Source of the DNA: Aquibacillus saliphilus
GTDB taxonomy: Bacteria; Bacillota; Bacilli; Bacillales; Amphibacillaceae
DNA length: 64,000 nt
Reading direction: 5' to 3'
Assembly (NCBI RefSeq): GCF_020404745.1
Contig: NZ_JAIZAP010000012.1
Coordinates: 1-64,000 of the forward strand
This document shows positions 53,881 through 62,600 of this stretch, piece after piece. The translations under genes and the position numbers were made by a program. Under the pieces are notes generated by a model, which was not told the DNA's origin, ran no database searches, and saw only the letters and a list, made by a program, of their open reading frames with translations. Each line of letters opens with the position of its first letter. Positions within the stretch are counted from its first letter, which is position 1.

Positions 53881-54637
53881 TGAACCAAGGATAAGGCAGG
53901 GGTTTAAAAAAACATTGGAACAATGGTCCGATGGTAAACATGTAATTTTGAGTGCTGCGGGTGGAGCGGAAGCGATTGAAATAGTCCGCTCCAATAAAAT
54001 TAACCTGATGCTTACCGATATTCGCATGCCTGAAGTTACTGGATTAAAATTACTAGAAACATTAAAAGAACATAATAGAAATCCTGTCGTAATCATTGTA
54101 TCAGCCTACTCAGAATTCTCATATGCACAAGAAGCACTTAGACTAGGAGTCGTAAATTATTTACTTAAACCCGTTAGTAAACAAAAATTAGTTGAGGCAG
54201 TAGAACAAGCCTTACAGGTTGAGCAAAGACAAACAAGGACTGGCATGATTGAAAAAGTAGCAGACGGTAAGCTCATTGATATAAATTATGAGGAAAGCTA
54301 TTCAAATTATACGAATTCAATTAAAGATGCATTGCTTTATATTGATGGAAATTTCAGTGAAGAGCTTACATTAAAACAAGTTGCAGATCATGTTCATTTA
54401 AACGCCAGTTACTTTAGTGCCTTATTTAAGGAGCAAACAAATTTGACATTTAGCGAGTATCTAACAAGAACCCGACTTCAATATGCCAAGAATCTTCTAA
54501 TAACATCAACCCTACCAGTTACCGAAATAGCTGAAAGAGTGGGCTATAATACATCGAAGTACTTCATAAAACTGTTCAAGCAATACGAAGGATTGACTCC
54601 AAGCAGTTATCGTAAAGGGAATGAAAGCGATTTCTAA
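53849..54637 (+). CDS. YesN-type AraC response regulator
   Basis: A 262-residue regulator. The receiver domain has VVDDEPRIRQGF, phospho-acceptor D in MLTDIRMPEVTG near 53, SAYSEFSYAQEAL and YLLKPVSK. The C-terminal AraC domain has two helix-turn-helices (LTLKQVADHVHLNASYFSALFKEQ and LPVTEIAERVGYNTSKYFIKLFKQYEGLTPSSYR). ATG 53849 inside the kinase gene is chosen because the earlier frame lacks a start. The next operon, 100 bases downstream, is its likely target. Confidence 0.93.
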   Translation: MNQKTILVVDDEPRIRQGFKKTLEQWSDGKHVILSAAGGAEAIEIVRSNKINLMLTDIRMPEVTGLKLLETLKEHNRNPVVIIVSAYSEFSYAQEALRLGVVNYLLKPVSKQKLVEAVEQALQVEQRQTRTGMIEKVADGKLIDINYEESYSNYTNSIKDALLYIDGNFSEELTLKQVADHVHLNASYFSALFKEQTNLTFSEYLTRTRLQYAKNLLITSTLPVTEIAERVGYNTSKYFIKLFKQYEGLTPSSYRKGNESDF

Positions 54638-54736
54638 AGATAGTAGTATTTTACCCAATCATAGTTACCTTACGCCCCCTTAAATGTGATGATAAACTAA
54701 GGTTGTAGTTAAGACATCATATAGGGGGTAATTATA

Positions 54737-56077
54737 TTGAATAAGAAAGCGTTTCCGTTTATTTTAGGATTGATTGCAATATTAATGATAGCGCTAGCAG
54801 GTTGTGCTAGTGGTTCAGAAGATGACGGAGCTAGTGGATCTGATGATTCAGATAATGAAAGCGGTTCAGATGTAGAAGAAAAAACTATTAATTTTATGCA
54901 CTTATGGCCTGAAGGAAGTTCAAGGCAGCACCATTTAATCGTTAATGACATTATTGCAGAGTATGAAGAAGCAAATCCAGGAATTACAGTTGAAACAGAA
55001 ATTCTTGGTAATGAGCAGTACAAAGAAAAATTAAAGGTACTATCTTCTTCCAATGAACTACCTGATGTTGGTATGACTTGGGCAGCTGGATTCTTAGACC
55101 CATATGTTGGTGGAGATATGTTTGCACCTTTAGATGACATTATTGAAAACGATCACAGTGATTCATTCGTACCTGGTACAGCAGAAGCTTATGCTATTGA
55201 TGGCACAACTTATGGTTTACCACTTGAGTTAAACATTACTCCAGTTATGTACAATAAAGCTATTTTTGAAGAGCACGGTGTAGAAATACCAGAAACTTTT
55301 GAAGAGCTAAAGGCAGCTGTTCAAACTTTTGTTGATAATGACGTTATTCCAATTACTCTAGGTAACAAGGATAGCTGGACTGGTTCTATGTGGTACATGT
55401 ATTTAGCTGATCGTATTGGTGGAGCAGAAACTCTTACTAATGCAATCAATCGTTCTGGTAGCTTTGAAGATCCTGCTTTAGTTGAGGCAGCAGCAAAAGT
55501 TCAAGAGCTAGTTGATATGGGTGGATTTGTAAAAGGCTATAACGGTTTGGCAAATGATGAAGCAAAAGGTTACTTTATTAACGAGCAAGCAGCTATGTAT
55601 CTAATGGCAACATGGGATCTTCCTCAGTGGACTACTGATGAAAACAATCCACAGGAATTCAGAGATAATGTTGGATATTTCAAATTCCCTACTGTTGATG
55701 GAAAAGGGGATAAGAATAGTTATGTAGGTGGCCCTGGTGTTGGATTGTTTGTAGCAGAAGATTCACCAGTAAAAGATGAAGCGAAAGATTTTGTATCATT
55801 TTTTGTTGAGAAATGGGGAGAGCAAGCTGTATCAAATGCAGGTGTAATCCCAGCAACTAAAGTGGATACAGAAAATGTGGAACTTCCAGACATGTATATT
55901 GACGTTCTAAATGATCTTAACGAAGCATCAAACATTACACTTTATGCAGATGTTCAAATGAGTGCTAGTGTTGCACAAGTGCACTTAAATATGATTCAAG
56001 CATTGTTTGGCGGCGAAGTTTCTCCAGAGGAATTTGCTAAAGAACAAGAAGACGCACTTGCAGCTGAAGAAGAGTAA
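54737..56077 (+). CDS. Sugar ABC transporter substrate-binding lipoprotein 2
   Basis: A 446-residue CUT1-type binding protein with lipobox ALAGCA (mature from about C23) and a serine/aspartate-rich linker. The lobes contain FMHLWPEGSSRQHHLIVNDIIAEYEEANPG and YNKAIFEEHGVEIPETFEEL. TTG start with AGGGGGT. The upstream two-component system probably senses and controls it. Ligand unknown, probably an oligosaccharide. Confidence 0.92.
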   Translation: MNKKAFPFILGLIAILMIALAGCASGSEDDGASGSDDSDNESGSDVEEKTINFMHLWPEGSSRQHHLIVNDIIAEYEEANPGITVETEILGNEQYKEKLKVLSSSNELPDVGMTWAAGFLDPYVGGDMFAPLDDIIENDHSDSFVPGTAEAYAIDGTTYGLPLELNITPVMYNKAIFEEHGVEIPETFEELKAAVQTFVDNDVIPITLGNKDSWTGSMWYMYLADRIGGAETLTNAINRSGSFEDPALVEAAAKVQELVDMGGFVKGYNGLANDEAKGYFINEQAAMYLMATWDLPQWTTDENNPQEFRDNVGYFKFPTVDGKGDKNSYVGGPGVGLFVAEDSPVKDEAKDFVSFFVEKWGEQAVSNAGVIPATKVDTENVELPDMYIDVLNDLNEASNITLYADVQMSASVAQVHLNMIQALFGGEVSPEEFAKEQEDALAAEEE

Positions 56078-56100
56078 TAATAAATAGATATAAAATTGGA

Positions 56101-56203
56101 AAGGGCATATCTTATATCTCTGATATGCCCTTCACCTTTTAGGTGAAGCTTCCAGTTTTCTCATCTTCCTACTGAAGGTTATAAGGTGGGAAAACTGGAA
56201 GCT
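56101..56203 (+). promoter_or_regulatory. Two intercistronic stem-loops (SBP 2 / permease)
   Basis: AAGGGCATATC (56101-56111) pairs with GATATGCCCTT (56122-56132); AGCTTCCAGTTTTC (56147-56160) pairs perfectly with GAAAACTGGAAGCT (56190-56203). They lie between the binding-protein and permease genes and should shape relative expression. Confidence 0.8.
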
Positions 56204-56327
56204 GAAAATTCAATTCGCTTTCGAACTGCCATTACTTTGATTACTGCACTTTAACAGTCGATACCAAAGGTGGATTTAAAATTCAACACGAGTTTTTTGA
56301 CTTATCATAAGGAAGGAGAGGGAATTT

Positions 56328-57206
56328 ATGAAACAAGTAATGTCAAATAAATTAATCATCGCAATGTACACTTTACCTGCTCTAATTCTAATTCTTGCTC
56401 TTGTCTATGTACCGATTGTTATGACAGGATACTACGGACTAATGGAATGGGATGGAATTGGCGCGAAGACGTTCATTGGACTTGAAAACTATATTGGTCT
56501 AATGCAGGATGCCAAGTTCTGGGATAGTGCATACCACTCCTTTTTATTAGCGGCATTTTCAACATTAAGTTTAGTGGGGTATTTAGTTATTTCCCTCGTA
56601 TTAGCAAACAAACTTAAGGGATCAGAGTTATTAAGAAAAATTTACTTAATTCCAATGTTATTATCTTCAGTGGCTATTGCTCAACTTTGGTTGAAGATTT
56701 ATGATCCAAACAATGGAATGTTAAATAGTTTACTAGAAATATTCGGAGTTGAGAATACTCCAACCTGGCTTGCTGATCCAAAGCTTGTTCTAATTTCAAT
56801 TTTTATTGCAATTATATGGCAGTACGCTGGTTTCTACATTATTATTTATTCAGCTGCTCTAAAAGGTATTCCTGAATCGCTAGTAGAAGCTGCGAGAATA
56901 GATGGAGCAAATCCTATACAAATTGCTTATAAAGTTAAACTACCACTGATTGCTGGTGTAATAAAGGTAACTATCGTTCTTGCTATAGTAGGTTCATTAA
57001 AATACTTCGATTTAATCTATGTAATGACTGGTGGAGGACCAAACGGAGCTAGTGAAGTACTAGCGTCGTATATGTATAAAGAGGCTTTCGCTAGCTATAA
57101 CTTTGGATATGGTAGTGCGGTTGGTTTCGCTTTATTAGTAATTTGTTTAATTATTACATGGTTAGTTCGCAAATTAACAGCTTCTAATGAAGAAATTCAA
57201 TACTAA
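56328..57206 (+). CDS. Sugar ABC transporter permease 2A (MalF-like)
   Basis: A 292-residue CUT1 permease with six spans. EAA loop ESLVEAARIDGANPIQIAYKVKLPLIAG is near 183-210, and the N-terminus TLPALILILALVYVPIVMTGYYGLMEWDGIG is typical. ATG follows AAGGAGAGGG. The partner permease starts 15 bases later. Confidence 0.92.
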   Translation: MKQVMSNKLIIAMYTLPALILILALVYVPIVMTGYYGLMEWDGIGAKTFIGLENYIGLMQDAKFWDSAYHSFLLAAFSTLSLVGYLVISLVLANKLKGSELLRKIYLIPMLLSSVAIAQLWLKIYDPNNGMLNSLLEIFGVENTPTWLADPKLVLISIFIAIIWQYAGFYIIIYSAALKGIPESLVEAARIDGANPIQIAYKVKLPLIAGVIKVTIVLAIVGSLKYFDLIYVMTGGGPNGASEVLASYMYKEAFASYNFGYGSAVGFALLVICLIITWLVRKLTASNEEIQY

Positions 57207-57220
57207 AAGGAGGGGCTAAT

Positions 57221-58102
57221 ATGACAAAGTCAAATTCATCTTTAAAAACAAAAAATAAATCATACAACAATAGTTTAGGAAATCGAATTGGATTAGGCCT
57301 CCTCTATTTAGTATTAGGGGCAGTCGCTCTATTCCAAATTTATCCGCTCGTTTGGCTCTTCTTCTTTTCTTTGAAGACCAACGCAGAAGTGTTTGGTACA
57401 TCTCCATTTGCTTTGCCAAAAGACCCACAATGGGGCAACTACTTGAAGGCATGGGTAGATGGCGGTGTCGGTGCTTACTTCTTTAATAGTGTTTGGGTAA
57501 CAGTAACAGCTGTTATTCTTACCGTACTTTTTGCTAGTTTTGTTACATTTGCAATTACTCGGATGGATTGGAAACTAAACAAGTTAGTACTTGGACTATT
57601 CATGGTAGGATTGATGGTACCGATTCACTCCGCCTTGATTCCGTTATTTTCATTTTTCCTAGATTTAAACCTTATTGATCATCCGTTATCAATAATCCTT
57701 ACGTACACAGCGTATAACTTACCGATAACGATTATGATTTTACTAGGTTTCTACTACACGTTACCACGTGAAGTAGAAGAGGCAGCAGTTATGGATGGTT
57801 GTTCTGTTCATCGAATCTTCTTCCAAATCACGTTGCCTATGACAATGCCTGTTATATCAACAACAGCAATTATTAACATGATTTACAACTGGAATGAGTT
57901 TGTATTTGTAAATACATTTATAAGTTCAGATAAATATAAAACATTAACTGTAGGTATTCAGAACTTTATCGGTCAGTACTTGACTGATTGGGGTGCTATT
58001 GGTGCAACTCTAATGATTAGTATTATTCCAGTCTTAATCGCATTCTTTATCTTAAGCAATCGTATTGTAGACGGAATTGCTGCAGGTTCTGTAAAAGGTT
58101 AA
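57221..58102 (+). CDS. Sugar ABC transporter permease 2B (MalG-like)
   Basis: A 293-residue CUT1 permease with the EAA loop REVEEAAVMDGCSVHRIFFQITLPMTMPV near 182-210 and the terminal VDGIAAGSVKG. Start ATG behind AGGAGGGG. It ends the operon at a terminator, after which the IS remnant begins. Confidence 0.93.
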   Translation: MTKSNSSLKTKNKSYNNSLGNRIGLGLLYLVLGAVALFQIYPLVWLFFFSLKTNAEVFGTSPFALPKDPQWGNYLKAWVDGGVGAYFFNSVWVTVTAVILTVLFASFVTFAITRMDWKLNKLVLGLFMVGLMVPIHSALIPLFSFFLDLNLIDHPLSIILTYTAYNLPITIMILLGFYYTLPREVEEAAVMDGCSVHRIFFQITLPMTMPVISTTAIINMIYNWNEFVFVNTFISSDKYKTLTVGIQNFIGQYLTDWGAIGATLMISIIPVLIAFFILSNRIVDGIAAGSVKG

Positions 58103-58118
58103 TTAATATGACGAAATC

Positions 58119-58162
58119 AGTAGACTTACTTAATGATTCTATTAGAGTAAGTCTACTTTTTA
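58119..58162 (+). terminator. Terminator (ABC operon 2)
   Basis: AGTAGACTTACT (58119-58130) pairs perfectly with AGTAAGTCTACT (58146-58157), then TTTTT. Confidence 0.88.
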
Positions 58163-58170
58163 AATGAAGA

Positions 58171-58711
58171 AAAAGAGGCTGGGACAAAACTCAGATAAAA
58201 AATAAAAGTTGCACCTTCCAACGCATTGTTGGGAGGTGCAACTTTTTTTATAAAATTGAAACAATTTAAGTAAGTAAAAAAGGATACCTTCTGATAAAAT
58301 TAAAGTACCACACAATAACTATCGGAGGTATCCTTATGTTTAAAGATTATAACATAAATCAAGTAATTTTGCCGTTAGATTTAGAAATTAAATTGAAAGA
58401 AAATGATATCGCCTATGCTGTCCATGCTTTAGTGGAACAGATACCAGATGAAGCTTTAGATGTGGAACCAGTCTTCGGATTTTTGAAGGCTAATTTGCAT
58501 TTCACTCGTATGTCTGTGAGAGGAAAAAAGAAAGTAGAAAATGAATTAGGGTTTGCATTCATGGCGGTGAATTTGAGAAAGTACACCGCTAAGCATGCGA
58601 ATAGTGCAACAAATCCTGAAAATAATTTAACAAAAAAAGGTTCCGACCATCTTTCGATGATGATTGGAACCTTTTTTCGTTATTTTGGATGGTTATGTCC
58701 CAGCCTCTTTT
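58171..58711. mobile_element. Internally deleted IS1182-family element
   Basis: Perfect 16-bp terminal inverted repeats, AAAAGAGGCTGGGACA at 58171-58186 and its complement at 58696-58711, bound a 541-bp element. Each end has a strong internal hairpin: 58204-58246 (stem AAAAGTTGCACC...) and about 58636-58675. Between them is only the joined start and end of a transposase gene. No clear target duplication is visible. It sits at the 3' end of the DUF624 gene. Confidence 0.8.
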
Positions 58712-58725
58712 GTTTTAACTATTAA
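58336..58725 (+). pseudogene. IS1182-like transposase, internal deletion
   Basis: The 129-codon frame joins an IS1182-type N-terminus (MFKDYNINQVILPLDLEIKL..VEQIPDEAL) to the C-terminus (VEPVFGFLKANLHFTRMSVRGKKKVENELGFAFMAVNLRKYTAKHA). The catalytic middle, several hundred residues in intact members, is missing, with the frame kept across the junction near residue 42. The reading frame runs through the right terminal repeat. A good ribosome binding site (CGGAGG) remains. It cannot transpose by itself. Confidence 0.82.
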
Positions 58726-59353
58726 CCTCAGAAATCTGTTCCTTTTTTTGCTCAATTTTCTGGAATGCTTGGTAACATGGCCACATAATAATATAGGTCA
58801 TAACACTACCCCCGAAGAAAAATATTAGGCCTGGAATAAATGTTAATGAAAAATAAGTAACAATAATACCGGCGATCATCATTAAGTTATAAAGTGGATT
58901 AACTAACATAATCAAAAACGCATTTTTAAACATCTGATAAATTTTAACATCGTAGTGAACATATACTGGAAATAGATAAAGTAATGTTAATACAAAAGTA
59001 AAGATAAAAAGGTACAACGGTATCTGTGTTATTATTAGCAAACTATCTGGATTTGATTCCATAAATCGAAGATCAGCATATACAATGCCAGCAAATAGGA
59101 ATATAATCAGACCTATTAAGTTACTTTTAATAAATTCTTTTTTATAGGTCGTCCAAAATGTTTTAAATACTGGGATTTCCGAATTACCAATTAACCACTT
59201 TCTCATTAAGGTAAACATGGCTATTGTCGCAGGGAAAAAACCGAAGAAGACTAACCCAACAAAAGTAAATATAATCCATAAAAAATTAACATAAGCAAAT
59301 TTTGTAATCCATTCAGTTATTGCAAATAACGGCCCAATCGAGCTTTTTGACAT
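58715..59353 (-). CDS. DUF624 (YesL-like) membrane protein
   Basis: A 212-residue protein with about five hydrophobic segments, matching the DUF624/YesL family (FVGLVFFGFFPATIAMFTLMRKWL near 32-51; PVYVHYDVKIYQMFKNAFLIMLVNP near 126-150). Genes of this family sit beside YesMN systems and sugar ABC importers, as here. Role unknown. The stop codon is next to the right end of the IS remnant, so the gene appears intact. Confidence 0.85.
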   Translation of the reverse strand: MSKSSIGPLFAITEWITKFAYVNFLWIIFTFVGLVFFGFFPATIAMFTLMRKWLIGNSEIPVFKTFWTTYKKEFIKSNLIGLIIFLFAGIVYADLRFMESNPDSLLIITQIPLYLFIFTFVLTLLYLFPVYVHYDVKIYQMFKNAFLIMLVNPLYNLMMIAGIIVTYFSLTFIPGLIFFFGGSVMTYIIMWPCYQAFQKIEQKKEQISEVNS

Positions 59354-59549
59354 CTGTTATCCTCCTGATAGCTTTTAAAATAATGACGACTATGAAATTA
59401 CATTCTTAAGAATGATTCATTAACCTTATTTTAACATAAGCGATTCCTTTTATTATTTTTAATCATTAAATTCCTGTTAAATACCCTGTTTTGTTTTTGT
59501 CAGAAAATAAGGTATAATAGAAAGCAGAACCCAGAAAGGGAGATGTGTT

Positions 59550-59735
59550 ATGGCTTATTATAATAATAAAAGGGAACCAGTACCAGAAGTTGAAACAGTG
59601 GTATGGTCGTGTACTAGTGAATCTTGTGCTGGGTGGATGAGAGAAAGCTTCTCCTTTGATGAAGAGCCGAAATGTCCACTTTGCAAATCCGAGATGGTTA
59701 AAGAAACAAGAACTATTGCTAAAATTGATAAGTGA
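59550..59735 (+). CDS. YdjO-like cold-inducible small zinc protein
   Basis: A 61-residue protein matching the YdjO family: WSCTSESCAGWMRESFSFDEEPKCPLCKSEM holds four cysteines (two spaced C-x4-C, two C-x2-C) for one zinc. ATG follows AAAGGGAG, and a promoter TTGTTT-16-TATAAT lies at 59491-59518. Family members are cold-induced in Bacillus; function is unclear. The gene is followed by a structured repeat. Confidence 0.85.
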   Translation: MAYYNNKREPVPEVETVVWSCTSESCAGWMRESFSFDEEPKCPLCKSEMVKETRTIAKIDK

Positions 59736-59775
59736 TTATTCAAGATAAATGAAAGGCCGAAAGGCCTTTTTTTAT

Positions 59776-59935
59776 TGTCTGGTGTGGACAATTAATTACT
59801 AAGTTAGCCACGTCTGGCTCTGATGCCTATCTTGCCTGAGGTCTTAAGTTAATCCTCTCTGCCTGCAAAGAACTCAGGCGACGAGGCTTGCCTTATTGCC
59901 TTAGGGTGAGCAAGGTGCCTGCGCTTTTCTTATTT
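59776..59935. repeat. Dispersed structured repeat, copy 4
   Basis: The most divergent copy, with conserved AAGTTAGCCACGTC on the left and GCGCTTTTCTT on the right. Pairing is kept with different bases: CCTGAGG 59835-59841 with CCTTAGG 59899-59905, and GCCTG 59861-59865 with CAGGC 59875-59879, replacing GTGG/CCAC of the other copies. It lies after the YdjO-like gene; 59936-60253 holds only the promoter of the next operon. Confidence 0.8.
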
Positions 59936-60059
59936 TTGAATAATCATGGTGACAGATGGTTGTTAGGAAACAAGGAAAAAACTAATTGTTAACTTGCAAC
60001 AATAAAGAAACCGATTTCTTTATAAAAATAATTTATTAATCATTTTTGGAATAAAAAGC

Positions 60060-60108
60060 TTGATTAAGTAATAATTTGGTAATATAATCTAGTTAGTAAG
60101 CGATTACA
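60060..60108 (+). promoter_or_regulatory. Promoter with cre/LacI-type operator (ABC operon 3)
   Basis: TTGATT (60060-60065), 17-base spacer, TATAAT (60083-60088), predicted start about 60095. AGTAAGCGATTACA (60095-60108) matches cre except at the first base and overlaps the start. It could bind CcpA or the LacI-family regulator encoded at the end of the operon. A leader hairpin follows at 60161-60198 (TTTCCTATTTTT with AAAATAGGAAA). Confidence 0.65.
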
Positions 60109-60253
60109 ATTAACAGCAGGGGCATTATAGTCTTCTTTTTTTAAGTCGTAAAGAAACCGCTTTCCTATTTTTCTTATTCATTCAGAAAAAATAGGAAATC
60201 TGTAGTTGTAATTGTTTCTACTATGAAAATATGAAAACGGGGGTAAGGAAATC

Positions 60254-61582
60254 ATGAGAAAATGGTTAATGTTAGTAGTTTTTTCTATGCTTGTAGTTGC
60301 TTTATTTGCCTGTAGTGATGACAGTAGTACAAGTGATGATGGTAGTAATGATAGTGACGAGAGTACAAGTGACAGCGGAAGTAATGATGACGAAGCGAGT
60401 AGCGAAGAAGCAGTAACCTTAGATTTCTCGGTATTTGGAAGTACGGGTTATGATGTGTTAATTGAAGAATATCAAGAACTGAATCCAAATGTGACAATTA
60501 ACCTTAATGAAGGTGAAATGGCAGATGTTCATAATAATTTATTCACAGCCATTTCAGCCGGTAGTGGAGCGCCTGATATAGGAATGATTGAGGTTAGTGA
60601 AGTTGCGAAGTTCATGCAAGCATCTGATCGTTTCTATAATTTAAATGACTATGGTGCTGGTGATGTAGCTGGTAATTTCCTTGAGTGGAAGTGGCAACAG
60701 GCTCAAAGTGTAGATGGTGCGTTTCAGCTTGGATTGCCTACTGATATTGGTCCTACAACCATGTTTTATCGTACGGATGTAATAGAAGCGGCTGGTTTCC
60801 CAACCGATCCAGAGGAACTTGCTGCTGAAATTGATACTTGGGATGCCTATTATGAGGCAGCTAAGACGATTAAAGCTGAGACAGGAAAGCCGATTGCTGA
60901 TGCTCCTGAACTAGTATTTAATGCACTTAGAGACCAAAATGATCAACAATATTTTAATGAAGAAGATGAACTAATTATAGAAGATACTGTAAAAGAAGCA
61001 TACGATTATACTACTAAAATGATCGAAGAGGGTTTAATCGGAGAAAATCAACTTTGGACTCCTGAGTGGGGTAGTGCAATGGTTGATGGAAGCTATGCTA
61101 CAATGCCTGGAGCACCAGGATGGATGGTAGCAAACGTTAAAGGTAATGCTCCTGATGCTGGAGGCAAATGGTCATTAACTACTATTCCTGAAGGTGCCGG
61201 TAACTGGGGTGGTTCGTTCTTAACTATACCAAAAGAATCCGAGCAACCACAAGAAGCATATGATTTCATTGCTTGGTTAACAGCTCCTGAACAACAATTA
61301 AAGTCATTCCATAACAATGGGTTATTCCCATCAGCACCAAGTGTTTATGAAGATGAAGAATTCCTAGCAACAACAGATGAATATTTCAGTGGAGCTCCAA
61401 CTGCAAAAATATTTGCGGATGCAGCAAAATCTGTGAAACCAGTCTATATGGGTGTTAACTATTCAATTGTTAATACAGCCATTACAGAAGCACTTGCAAA
61501 TGTTGCTTCCGGGGGAGCAGATCCACAAGAAGAATGGGAAACATTAGTTAAGAATATTGAAACACAATTAGAAAGACAGTAA
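60254..61582 (+). CDS. Sugar ABC transporter substrate-binding lipoprotein 3
   Basis: A 442-residue CUT1-type binding protein with lipobox LFACSD (lipidated C near residue 20) and a long Ser/Asp/Glu linker (21-52). The lobes include LDFSVFGSTGYDVLIEEYQELNPNVTINL and FYRTDVIEAAGFPTDPEELA. It starts an operon with two permeases and a LacI-family regulator. Ligand unknown; the glycine/tryptophan-rich pocket region (GAPGWMVANVKG) fits oligosaccharide binding. Confidence 0.92.
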   Translation: MRKWLMLVVFSMLVVALFACSDDSSTSDDGSNDSDESTSDSGSNDDEASSEEAVTLDFSVFGSTGYDVLIEEYQELNPNVTINLNEGEMADVHNNLFTAISAGSGAPDIGMIEVSEVAKFMQASDRFYNLNDYGAGDVAGNFLEWKWQQAQSVDGAFQLGLPTDIGPTTMFYRTDVIEAAGFPTDPEELAAEIDTWDAYYEAAKTIKAETGKPIADAPELVFNALRDQNDQQYFNEEDELIIEDTVKEAYDYTTKMIEEGLIGENQLWTPEWGSAMVDGSYATMPGAPGWMVANVKGNAPDAGGKWSLTTIPEGAGNWGGSFLTIPKESEQPQEAYDFIAWLTAPEQQLKSFHNNGLFPSAPSVYEDEEFLATTDEYFSGAPTAKIFADAAKSVKPVYMGVNYSIVNTAITEALANVASGGADPQEEWETLVKNIETQLERQ

Positions 61583-61595
61583 TGTTGATGATCGG

Positions 61596-61622
61596 GCGGT
61601 CCGTGGTTTATCCATAGACCGC
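61596..61622 (+). promoter_or_regulatory. Intercistronic stem-loop (SBP 3 / permease)
   Basis: GCGGTC (61596-61601) pairs with GACCGC (61617-61622), extended by TGG/CCA. No T-run follows. Confidence 0.7.
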
Positions 61623-61650
61623 TTGAAATCAATGGAAGGAGAGTTAGAAA

Positions 61651-62586
61651 GTGGCACAAGTCCAAACGCAGGAGCAAAGACAAATACCTCCATCTAAGAA
61701 AAAATCGTTTTTTAGTGAAAAGAAAAAAGAGGCTATTTCTGGATATTTATATATTTCACCATTCTTTATTTTGTTCGCAATTTTCGGGTTATTTCCAATT
61801 CTTTTCAGTTTTTACCTTGGATTTCAAAAGTGGAATGGCCTTGGTGCAATGGAGTATGTTGGATTTCAAAACTTTAAATGGATATTAACTGATCCACTTT
61901 TTTGGAAATCATTAACTAATACACTATATATGTGGGTATTAGGGACAATTCCGCAATTAATAATAGGTATAATTTTAGCATATGCACTTAATTCAACACT
62001 AATTAAAGCAAAAAGTTTTTTCCGAGTATCAATATTTATGCCATATGTTACTTCGACTGTAGCGGTTGCAATTGTTTTTGGTATTATGTTTAACAACCAA
62101 GATTTTGGATTGGTAAATATTATTGTGGGATTATTCGGTGTTGATACAATTAGTTGGGGAACAACAGAGTGGGGCGTAAAAGTAGCGATTTCTACCATGG
62201 TGTTCTGGCGTTGGGTTGGGTATAACACGATTATTTATCTAGCAGGCTTACAAGGTATTCCAAATGATTTATATGAAGCGGCTACGATTGATGGAGCAAC
62301 AATCAGACAGAAAATCCAGTATATAACGATTCCAATGTTACGGCCGATTATTATTCTAACCGTGTTCACATCAACAATTGGTGCATTACAGTTATTCACA
62401 GAGCCACTAATTTTTATTGGCAGAACTTATCGAGAAGAAGGTATCACAGTTGTTCTTTATCTATATCGTGAAGCATTTACAAACTTGGCATTTGGTCCAG
62501 CTTCTGCTGCAGCGATTATCTTATTTTTTATCATCATTATCATTTCGTCAATTAACGTATTTATTGCAAATCGGATTGGGCGATAA
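61651..62586 (+). CDS. Sugar ABC transporter permease 3A (MalF-like)
   Basis: A 311-residue CUT1 permease with six spans; the N-terminal cytosolic stretch is basic. EAA loop NDLYEAATIDGATIRQKIQYITIPMLRPI near 205-234. GTG start behind GGAAGGAGAG. The next gene starts 14 bases after its stop. Confidence 0.92.
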   Translation: MAQVQTQEQRQIPPSKKKSFFSEKKKEAISGYLYISPFFILFAIFGLFPILFSFYLGFQKWNGLGAMEYVGFQNFKWILTDPLFWKSLTNTLYMWVLGTIPQLIIGIILAYALNSTLIKAKSFFRVSIFMPYVTSTVAVAIVFGIMFNNQDFGLVNIIVGLFGVDTISWGTTEWGVKVAISTMVFWRWVGYNTIIYLAGLQGIPNDLYEAATIDGATIRQKIQYITIPMLRPIIILTVFTSTIGALQLFTEPLIFIGRTYREEGITVVLYLYREAFTNLAFGPASAAAIILFFIIIIISSINVFIANRIGR

Positions 62587-62600
62587 GGAGGGCTTAGCAG

